Source: Pararhizobium qamdonense (lineage in GTDB: Bacteria > Pseudomonadota > Alphaproteobacteria > Rhizobiales > Rhizobiaceae). Taken from it: a stretch of DNA of 64,000 nt. The notes under the pieces were generated by a model. That model did not search any database, was not told where the DNA came from, and saw nothing but the letters and a program-made list of their open reading frames with translations. The stretch spans positions 2,668,001-2,732,000 of the forward strand of contig NZ_CP119566.1 of the NCBI RefSeq assembly GCF_029277445.1, in the 5' to 3' direction. The translations under genes were made by a program, and so were the position numbers. This document shows positions 57,743 to 64,000 of this stretch, piece by piece (positions within the stretch are counted from its first letter, which is position 1; each line of letters begins with the position of its first letter).

Positions 57743-58582
57743 ATGGCGGTGAGGCGGGTCTTCACCATCCTTGGCTGCGGCTCGTCTCCCGGCGTGCCGC
57801 GCATCAACGGCGACTGGGGCGCGTGCGACCCCGCCAACCCGAAAAACCGCCGCAGCCGCGCTGCCTTGCTGATCGAACAGACCGGCGCCGACGGCGGCAC
57901 GACCACCGTCGTGATCGATACCGGACCGGATTTTCGCGAGCAGATGATTGCAGCGAACGTCAAGACTATCGACGCGGTCTTCTATTCGCACCCGCATGCC
58001 GATCATATTCACGGCATCGACGATCTGCGCGGTTATGTGCAATCCACCGGCAGACGCATGCCGATCTGGGCCGATGCGCCGACCATGGAGCGCATCCGCG
58101 AGGGGTTCGGCTATTGCATGGAGACGCCGGCGGGCAGCAACTATCCGCCGATCGTCGAGCCGAACATTATCGATCCGTCGCTGGCACCCGTGGCGATTAC
58201 CGGGGCCGGGGGCACGATCCGGCTGCAGCCGGTGCTTCAACACCACGGCAGCATCATGTCGATGGGCTTTCGCATCGGCGGTTTTGCCTATTGCAGCGAT
58301 GTCAACGATTTCCCGCCGGACACGATCGGCAAGCTCACGGGGCTGGACATGCTGGTGATCGACACGCTGCAGTACAAATTCCACCCGAGCCATCTGTCGC
58401 TGGAACAGACACTCGGCTGGATCGAACGGTTTTCGCCGAGGCGCGCCGTGCTCACCCATATGCATACGCCGCTGGATTACGCGACGGTGATGCGCGAAAC
58501 GGCCGATCATATCGAGCCGGCCTATGACGGCATGCGGCTGGAGTTCGACGTCAGCGGCGAAGCCGCCGATGACGTCCGGTGA
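57743..58582 (+). CDS. MBL-fold hydrolase (PhnP/RNase Z-like)
   Basis: From ATG 57743 the 279-residue protein begins FTILGCGSSPGVPRINGDWGACDP, with the metal motif SHPHADHIHGIDDLRGY and later YCSDVNDFPPDTIG and LTHMHTPLDYATV. This is a PhnP/phosphoribosyl cyclic phosphodiesterase-like or RNase Z-like beta-lactamase fold. It is conserved next to tatD in Rhizobiales; the substrate is unknown. A frame that extends upstream to 57626 lies inside tatD. Confidence 0.9.
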   Translation: MAVRRVFTILGCGSSPGVPRINGDWGACDPANPKNRRSRAALLIEQTGADGGTTTVVIDTGPDFREQMIAANVKTIDAVFYSHPHADHIHGIDDLRGYVQSTGRRMPIWADAPTMERIREGFGYCMETPAGSNYPPIVEPNIIDPSLAPVAITGAGGTIRLQPVLQHHGSIMSMGFRIGGFAYCSDVNDFPPDTIGKLTGLDMLVIDTLQYKFHPSHLSLEQTLGWIERFSPRRAVLTHMHTPLDYATVMRETADHIEPAYDGMRLEFDVSGEAADDVR

Positions 58583-58592
58583 ATTGACGGCA

Positions 58593-59546
58593 TCAGCTGA
58601 AATATGGCTGAAGATTTCCTCTGATGCGATCGAGAACAGTGGTGCCGGAAAGGTCTGGCGCGAAACGCTGGCCGGTGATCGTCTCATAGGCTTCGATATA
58701 GACTTTTGACGTCTGTTCGACGAGATCGGCCGGAATTTCCGGGATCGGATCCTTGTAGGGATCGCAGCGTTCGGTCACCCAGGCGCGCACAAAATCCTTG
58801 TCGAAGCTCTTCGGCCGTGCGCCGGCTTCAAAACTCTGCGCATAGCTTTCGGCGATCCAGTAGCGGCTGCTGTCGGGCGTGTGGATTTCGTCGGCGAGCA
58901 CGATGCGGCCGTCCTTGTCGGTGCCGAATTCGTATTTGGTATCGACAAGAATGAGGCCGCGCTCGGCGGCGCGCTGCTGACCGCGCGCAAACAGCGCCAA
59001 GGCATAGCGCGAAACGGTGTCCCATTGTTCGGCGGTCAAAAGCTTCTGCGACAGGATTTCATCGGCTGAAAGCGGCTCGTCATGGCCGCCGTCGAACGCC
59101 TTGCTGGTTGGCGTGATGATCGGTTGCGGCAGCTTCTCATTGTCCTTCAGACCGTCCGGCAAGTGGATGCCGTACATGTCGCGCTCGCCATTGCGGTATT
59201 TGGTCAGGATCGACGTGCTGGTGGTGCCGGCAAGATAACCGCGCACGACGATCTCGACCGGCAGGATATCCAGCCTGGTGCCGATGACGACGTTCGGATC
59301 CGGATAGGATACGACATGGTTCGGGCAGATATCAGCGGTTTCCTCAAACCAGTACCGCGCCGTTTGGGTCAGAACCTGGCCCTTGAACGGGATGGCCGTC
59401 AGGATGACATCGAAGGCACTCAGCCGGTCCGTCGCGATAATGATGCGGTTGCCATCCGGCAGATCATAATTCTCGCGCACCTTGCCATTGTAGCGTCCTG
59501 GCAATTCGGGAATGAAAGCATCTGAAAGAATGCGCAAATCGCTCAT
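58593..59546 (-). CDS. purC: Phosphoribosylaminoimidazole-succinocarboxamide synthase (SAICAR synthase)
   Basis: The 317-residue protein has [29 protein letters not shown], the SAICAR-synthase ATP-binding start. [18 protein letters not shown] follows, then [10 protein letters not shown] and [19 protein letters not shown] with the catalytic acidic residues. It joins CAIR and aspartate in purine synthesis. The gene is convergent with the MBL-fold gene, and the IS element lies in its upstream region (starting 148 bp before its ATG), so its promoter could be affected. Confidence 0.95.
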   Translation of the reverse strand: MSDLRILSDAFIPELPGRYNGKVRENYDLPDGNRIIIATDRLSAFDVILTAIPFKGQVLTQTARYWFEETADICPNHVVSYPDPNVVIGTRLDILPVEIVVRGYLAGTTSTSILTKYRNGERDMYGIHLPDGLKDNEKLPQPIITPTSKAFDGGHDEPLSADEILSQKLLTAEQWDTVSRYALALFARGQQRAAERGLILVDTKYEFGTDKDGRIVLADEIHTPDSSRYWIAESYAQSFEAGARPKSFDKDFVRAWVTERCDPYKDPIPEIPADLVEQTSKVYIEAYETITGQRFAPDLSGTTVLDRIRGNLQPYFS

Positions 59547-59693
59547 CGGGTCCGGTCTTTCGCTGACGGTGGAGACCGGTATCGCTTAAGCCTTGGAGCG
59601 TGGCAAGGTCAAGACGGGGCAAGCTGGAATGCAGCTGGTGGCGTGGTTTCTGATGTGGCTTAGTTCCATAATCTATCTTATGTGATAGATATA

Positions 59694-61361
59694 TGTAGCC
59701 GCAAAGTTGAAGTGTCCTGTTTCTGCAAAGTTAGAGTGTCACACTCCCCGCGTTTGATAACGCGGAGACGAGCAGATGGGATTGATAGCGATGAGCGAGC
59801 GCGATCTGCAGCGGATCGAGGTTTTGTCGAAGGTTGTTGCCGGCCGGATGACGTTGGTATCGGCGGCACATGTGCTTGATCTGAGCGAGCGCCAGATCCG
59901 CCGGCTGCTGGAGCGTATGCGCACTGGTGGTGCGGCGTCGATCCGGCACAAGGCGATCGGCCGGCCGTCGAACAACCGGATCAGCGACGGTGTCCGGGAT
60001 TATGCGATGACGCTGGTTCGCGAACGCTATGCGGATTTCGGACCGACCTTGGCGGCGGAGAAGCTTGCCGAGCGGGATGGTCTGCGTGTGTCGCGCGAGA
60101 CGCTGCGCGGTTGGATGTCTGAGGCCGGACTGTGGCTGTCGCGCAAGCAGCGGCGGACGTTCCATCAGCCGCGGCGGCGGCGTGAAGCCTATGGCGAGCT
60201 GGTGCAGATCGACGGGTCGGCGCATCGCTGGTTTGAGGATCGCGGACCGCCGTGCTCGCTGCTGGTGTTCGTCGATGATGCGACCGGCAGGTTGATGCAG
60301 TTGCGCTTTGTGCGCTCGGAAAGTGCCTTTACCTATTTCGAGGCACTGGAGCTCTATCTGCAGGATCACGGTGCGCCGATTGCTTTTTATTCCGACAAGC
60401 ATTCGGTATTCCGGGTGGCGAAGAAGGATGCCAAGGGCGGCCAGGGCATGACCCAGTTCGGGCGTGCGCTGTGTGAGCTAAACATCGAGATTCTCTGCGC
60501 AAATTCCAGCCAGGCCAAGGGTCGTGTCGAGCGCATGAACCGGACGCTGCAGGACCGTCTGGTCAAGGAGTTGCGGCTTTCCGGCATCGACAGCATGGAG
60601 GCTGGCAATGCGTTCTTGCCGGGCTTCATGGAGAACTACAACGCGCGTTTTGCAATCGTCCCTGCCCGACCCGATGATTTGCACCGGCCGCTGAATCTGG
60701 TGCCGGATCGATTGGCCAAGATCCTGTGCAAGCGCGAGCAGCGTTATGTCGGATCGCAGCTGACGTTTTCGTTTGAACGCAAGCGGATCATGCTGGAGGA
60801 GACCGAGATGACGTGTGGGCTGGTGGGCCGCTACGTCGAGACCTATGCCTATGCGGATGGGCGGCTCGATGTGCGCTGGAAGGGACATTCCCTACCCTAT
60901 ACGGTGTTCGACAAGGACCAACGGGTAACGCATGCGGCAATTACCGAGAACAAGCGGCTCGGCGAAGTGCTGGCCTATGTCAAAGAGCGCCAGGACCAGA
61001 AGGTAACGCCGGCCGTGAAGACAAATAGCGACAAGAACGGCTACAAGCCGACAGGTCGCAAACCCGGAAGACGCACGGATTCCATGAACGATCCGGCAGT
61101 CATTGCGCGACGTGAGAAGGCCCTGTTGCGGCAGCAAGCTGCCGAGTGAATGACCGATCGGATCGTCTTAAAGCTAAAGCCGAAGGGCAGCGTCTCACCC
61201 GCCCCCGCCCTTCCCTTGCAACCCGGCCCAGCCGGTCCGGTCGGGGGCTTGCCTCAGCACACCTGGACATACCGAGCGTCGCATTTCTAAACGGATGCAG
61301 ATGCGCCCAAAGTGACATTTTAACTTTGCACACAAACGGACATTTCAATCCTGCCGCCACA
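59694..61361. mobile_element. ISNCY/IS1202-like insertion sequence, 1.67 kb
   Basis: The left end TGTAGCCGCAAAGTTGAAGTGTCC and the reverse complement of the right end TGTGGCGGCAGGATTGAAATGTCC form imperfect terminal inverted repeats. Both ends also hold an inner copy of a TGCAAAGTTARARTGTCAC sequence, typical of multi-site transposase binding. One intact transposase gene lies inside. The 5 bp beside the left end (ATATA) and right end (ATGTC) differ, so no target duplication is seen. The element starts 148 bp before purC. Confidence 0.85.
59776..61149 (+). CDS. ISNCY family transposase (DDE, rve-type)
   Basis: The 457-residue protein has an N-terminal helix-turn-helix (MSERDLQRIEVLSKVVAGRMTLVSAAHVLDLSERQIRRLL). 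An rve-like integrase core follows with the acidic residues in LVQIDGSAHRW, AFYSDKHSVF and SQAKGRVERMNRTLQDRLVKEL. The C-terminus is basic (GRKPGRRTDSMNDPAVIARREKALLRQ). It matches the IS1202/ISNCY transposases common in Rhizobiales. It is uninterrupted, so the element may be active. Confidence 0.92.
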   Translation: MGLIAMSERDLQRIEVLSKVVAGRMTLVSAAHVLDLSERQIRRLLERMRTGGAASIRHKAIGRPSNNRISDGVRDYAMTLVRERYADFGPTLAAEKLAERDGLRVSRETLRGWMSEAGLWLSRKQRRTFHQPRRRREAYGELVQIDGSAHRWFEDRGPPCSLLVFVDDATGRLMQLRFVRSESAFTYFEALELYLQDHGAPIAFYSDKHSVFRVAKKDAKGGQGMTQFGRALCELNIEILCANSSQAKGRVERMNRTLQDRLVKELRLSGIDSMEAGNAFLPGFMENYNARFAIVPARPDDLHRPLNLVPDRLAKILCKREQRYVGSQLTFSFERKRIMLEETEMTCGLVGRYVETYAYADGRLDVRWKGHSLPYTVFDKDQRVTHAAITENKRLGEVLAYVKERQDQKVTPAVKTNSDKNGYKPTGRKPGRRTDSMNDPAVIARREKALLRQQAAE

Positions 61362-61366
61362 ATGTC

Positions 61367-61428
61367 TGTAGCCGCAAAGTTGAAGTGTCCTGTTTCTGCA
61401 AAGTTAGAGTGTCACACTCCCCGCGTTT
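61367..61428 (+). repeat. Orphan copy of the IS left end (62 bp)
   Basis: Identical to 59694-59755, in the same orientation, 5 bp beyond the right end of the IS. After 61428 the sequence differs. It is a relic of a second IS copy, cut off after its left terminal region. Confidence 0.9.
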
Positions 61429-61469
61429 ACCGAACATATGCCCGCCGCTGGGATTGTGAGCGTCTGCCA

Positions 61470-61940
61470 CTACGCAGCGTCGAAATCAGCGCGGCTCGTC
61501 ATGTAGCCGGATGGATTGGGCTCGGCCTTCATCATCGTCCGCCGCCAAGCCTCTTGCTCCGCATGGATCAAAGCCAGTTCCCAAACGCAGCCGATCACCG
61601 GTCTTTTCAACGTATCCAGGGGTTGGGCGGCAGCATAGGGTTTTCGATAGTTGTGCTGACACAGAACCGATCCCAGTATCCACCAGTGCGCTGAAACCGT
61701 CACGCCCGATTCTCCGGGGTGAATGATTACGAAGCCCATGCCATTGTCATCGCCCTCGTCTGCCACACGCGGCAGAACCTCGGCTTGGACGAAAGATTGT
61801 GCGAGGCTGAGCATGGCTTGGTCGATGCGGCGATTATCCGCAACGAGGCCATAGATTTTAAACTGCAGACTGGCCATATCCCAAAGGCCCAAATGTGACA
61901 CTGTGCGTGGATGATAGATTTCAATCGGTTTTGAGTTCAT
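61470..61940 (-). CDS. Conserved hypothetical protein, 156 aa
   Basis: ATG 61940 has CGGAGTGTGGCCC upstream and is preferred over 62048. The protein reads MNSKPIEIYHPRTVSHLGLW, DMASLQFKIYGLVADNRRIDQAM, FVIIHPGESGVTVSAHWWILGSVLCQHNY and CVWELALIHAEQEAWRRTMM. Proteins of this type recur in rhizobia, but I cannot name the family. The gene is intact although an IS end lies 41 bp from its stop. Confidence 0.7.
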   Translation of the reverse strand: MNSKPIEIYHPRTVSHLGLWDMASLQFKIYGLVADNRRIDQAMLSLAQSFVQAEVLPRVADEGDDNGMGFVIIHPGESGVTVSAHWWILGSVLCQHNYRKPYAAAQPLDTLKRPVIGCVWELALIHAEQEAWRRTMMKAEPNPSGYMTSRADFDAA

Positions 61941-62230
61941 GGGCCACACTCCGCTCGGCCTATTGGTGCCAACATGCGCTCTGGCCGATCGGCGTGCATT
62001 CTGCCATGATATAGGGCAGAATGAAGGACCGGTGGGGCATTTGGGCATCCAGAACCACGACGCAATAAGTTTCTACAGTCTTATATCCTGATTTCTACAC
62101 GAATAAATTAATGCATTTATTTGTTTTTGTTATATAAATTTAAAATTCTATCCACCGATTTTTCTTTCCGAAACCATTTGCGACCGGCACACGTATCTAA
62201 TTCTTCTGATAGCCAGCAAGGAGACGGGGA

Positions 62231-62653
62231 ATGATCCGGACGTTCAGAGCCTGCGCATGTATTGCCGTCCTCTTCGCCATGCAGCCGCTGGCGCTTGCGG
62301 CGGAGCCTGTCGATACCGCCCAATCGATCATTCAAAACCAGATCCAGGCCTTTCTCAACGATGACGCCGAAACGGCTTATTCCTTTGCCTCGCCGCAGAT
62401 CCGGCAGAAATTTCCGGACAAAAGCATCTTTTTCGAGATGGTCAAGCGCGGCTATACGCCGGTCTACCGCCCCGGCAACTTCGCCTTTGGACGCAGCAAG
62501 ATCGATGGCGATACCATCGTGCAGGAGGTTCTGATTTCAGGGCCAGGCGGCAAGGACTGGACGGCACTGTACTTCCTCGTCAAGCAACCCGACGGCAGCT
62601 ACAGGATCAACGGCGTGCAGATGCTGCAACAGGCGCCGGGGCCTGAGATTTAA
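62231..62653 (+). CDS. DUF4864 domain-containing secreted protein
   Basis: The 140-residue protein has a signal peptide (FRACACIAVLFAMQPLALAAE). The DUF4864 body follows: IIQNQIQAFLNDDAETAYSFASPQIRQKFPD, FFEMVKRGYTPVYRPGNFAFG, ALYFLVKQPDGSYRINGVQML. It resembles the NTF2-like cystatin fold. The function is unknown; periplasmic location is inferred. GGAGACGGGGA precedes the ATG. Confidence 0.85.
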   Translation: MIRTFRACACIAVLFAMQPLALAAEPVDTAQSIIQNQIQAFLNDDAETAYSFASPQIRQKFPDKSIFFEMVKRGYTPVYRPGNFAFGRSKIDGDTIVQEVLISGPGGKDWTALYFLVKQPDGSYRINGVQMLQQAPGPEI

Positions 62654-62749
62654 AGAGCGGAAAGTACACCCTCTGCGGGACAACGCATTGACGTTGAGAC
62701 ACGCGCTCCCTTAGACATGACGTGCTAATTAAGCCCGGGAGCGTTCATC

Positions 62750-63961
62750 GTGAATTTGCCGCTGCAGAAAGTTTGTGACATCCATGATCTCTTCCATCCA
62801 GAGATCGACAATATTCTTAGAGACGATTTGAGATCTATTCCTTTCGGATCCCGGCGTGCCTGGGAATTCGCCATGATCTTCCGGGCGCTTTCGATCAAGG
62901 GAAAGCTTCACCCTGCAGCCCAGGGTCTTGCCATGGGCGCCGGTACTGAAAAGCTCATCTATGCGGTCGTACCGCGCGTCGCAAAGACGATGGTCACCGA
63001 TCTTTATTTGCCCAATAGCGGCTGGGTCGGGGTGCGTACCGACAATCCCCGTGATCTCATCCTGCAAAAGGCGCCCTGGCCGATCGACGCGAACAAGGTC
63101 GATGCGATGGCGATGGACATGCGCAAACTCGATTTTCCCGATGAGAGCTTCGACTTCTGCTGGTCGACAGGATCATTCGAGCATATCGGGCGCGACACGG
63201 ATTTCCTGCAGCACTTCAAAGAGGTCGAACGCGTCCTGAAGCCCGGCGGCGTCTATGCCTTTACCACGGCCATTACGTTCGGCGGCGCCACCGAGCCGAT
63301 TCCGCACAACTACTATTTCGATCCCAACCATCTGATCGACCTGATCCATGCCTCGCCGCTGCATGCCGAGCCGGAATTCGATTGCTTCGTGCGCGATCAT
63401 ATTTTCAACCGCCCTCACCCGGAACGGCTGCAGGATTACGGGTGCGATGCCGCCCGCAAATTTTCCAAGCCGATCGTCTCGTTTCGCCGCGGCATCATTC
63501 TGGCGGCCAACGTGATGGTGCTGACAAAGGATTCCGGACGCACCAAAGTGCGGCCGCAGGTGTGTGGACTTGAGGAATCACGCAAGCGGTTGACGATCCA
63601 GGCAGATGGCCATCTGAGCGCGCTTTGGTCCGACTTCCAGTATCTTCAGCCAGAAGTGGAGAAAGGCAGCCTGACCATCCAGCCGCAGGTCTTCGGCGAC
63701 GGCACGGCGGTAATCGACGTCATCATTCCGCATGGTGGCCCTGAGACACTGAAATGGACCGTCAAGCCCCGGCCGATTTCCGGGAGCATTACCTGGGAGC
63801 CGTTGCAATCAGGCAAGCTGACAGCCCTCGATAGCAGCTTTCGCTTCGAGACCAAGCGCGACCGTCTTTATTCCGTCAAGCTGTCAATCCCTTTGTCCGC
63901 CAAAATGTCGGGCGCGGCCAAAGATCTGAGCCGCGTCGTCGTCAAGGCGAAAGTCGTCTGA
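62750..63961 (+). CDS. SAM-dependent methyltransferase (class I) with extra C-terminal domain
   Basis: A GTG start at 62750 follows GGGAGCGTTCATC. The 403-residue protein has GLAMGAGTEKLIYAVV and TMVTDLYLPNSG (SAM-binding region), LDFPDESFDFCWSTGSFEHIGRD and EVERVLKPGGVYAFTTAITF, a clear class I methyltransferase core in the first 220 residues. The last 130 residues form a beta-rich domain (LTIQADGHLSALWSDFQYL, KRDRLYSVKLSIPLSAK) of unknown role. Similar proteins occur near sugar- or polysaccharide-synthesis genes, but no neighbour here supports that. Confidence 0.75.
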   Translation: MNLPLQKVCDIHDLFHPEIDNILRDDLRSIPFGSRRAWEFAMIFRALSIKGKLHPAAQGLAMGAGTEKLIYAVVPRVAKTMVTDLYLPNSGWVGVRTDNPRDLILQKAPWPIDANKVDAMAMDMRKLDFPDESFDFCWSTGSFEHIGRDTDFLQHFKEVERVLKPGGVYAFTTAITFGGATEPIPHNYYFDPNHLIDLIHASPLHAEPEFDCFVRDHIFNRPHPERLQDYGCDAARKFSKPIVSFRRGIILAANVMVLTKDSGRTKVRPQVCGLEESRKRLTIQADGHLSALWSDFQYLQPEVEKGSLTIQPQVFGDGTAVIDVIIPHGGPETLKWTVKPRPISGSITWEPLQSGKLTALDSSFRFETKRDRLYSVKLSIPLSAKMSGAAKDLSRVVVKAKVV

Positions 63962-63980
63962 GTGCTACCATTTCACAAGG

Positions 63981-64000
63981 GCGCCAAGTCGCCTTGGCGC
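63981..64000 (+). terminator. Hairpin after the methyltransferase (runs to window end)
   Basis: GCGCCAAG / CTTGGCGC with a TCGC loop, 8-bp perfect stem ending at the last base of the window. A T-run, if present, lies outside. Confidence 0.55.

Overview
The window is chromosomal DNA from an alphaproteobacterium of the order Rhizobiales, most likely a Rhizobiaceae member (Rhizobium/Agrobacterium/Neorhizobium type). The evidence is the style of the housekeeping genes: the rlpA - D,D-carboxypeptidase - tmk - holB - metG - tatD - MBL-fold run, a LexA with GAAC/GTTC-type operators, and GC-rich codon use. No species can be assigned from sequence alone.

Layout. 1-4.8 kb (minus strand): a tightly coupled photolyase - FAD oxidoreductase - DUF1365 - cyclopropane-fatty-acid-synthase operon, preceded by a promoter that matches the TGATCC-N18-TAAGT pattern of RpoE/ChrR-type (singlet oxygen) ECF sigma factors. 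4.9-9.2 kb: LysE exporter, HxlR regulator, a ketopantoate-reductase-like gene, tRNA-Asn, a small membrane protein and lexA. 9.16-10.5 kb: tRNA-Cys followed by a 1.26-kb two-gene segment bounded by 54-bp direct repeats of the tRNA 3' end; it encodes a protein with an RNxxxH (HEPN-type) motif and a small membrane protein, with no integrase. 10.7-14.3 kb: small orphan genes and a GlxA-type regulator coupled to an isochorismatase-like hydrolase. 14.47-15.14 kb: an internally deleted large serine recombinase pseudogene.

15.13-50.29 kb: a complete-looking prophage of podovirus type, bounded by a 17-bp repeat (attL 15126-15142, attR 50274-50290). The attR copy is the 3' end of an intact tRNA-Ser(TGA), and a tyrosine integrase lies beside it. 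The minus-strand module runs terminase small and large subunits, portal, scaffold, SU10/DUF5309-type capsid, P22 gp4- and gp10-like head completion proteins, internal virion proteins, peptidase and tail fibre. Lysis genes are a GH24 lysozyme, a holin-like protein and a membrane/coiled-coil protein. There are also two GIY-YIG endonucleases that share a C-terminal domain, a P-loop NTPase, a small serine recombinase and a run of small genes that includes two paralogous pairs, one with a nonsense-mutated copy. Eight copies of the heptamer CTAAATA sit in short gaps upstream of minus-strand phage transcription units and look like a phage-specific control signal.

50.5-59.6 kb: core genes (rlpA, a D,D-carboxypeptidase homologue with altered active-site motifs, tmk, holB, metG, tatD, an MBL-fold hydrolase, purC). 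59.69-61.43 kb: an ISNCY/IS1202-like insertion sequence with a second, orphan copy of its left end. 61.4-64 kb: a conserved hypothetical gene, a DUF4864 protein and a SAM-dependent methyltransferase.
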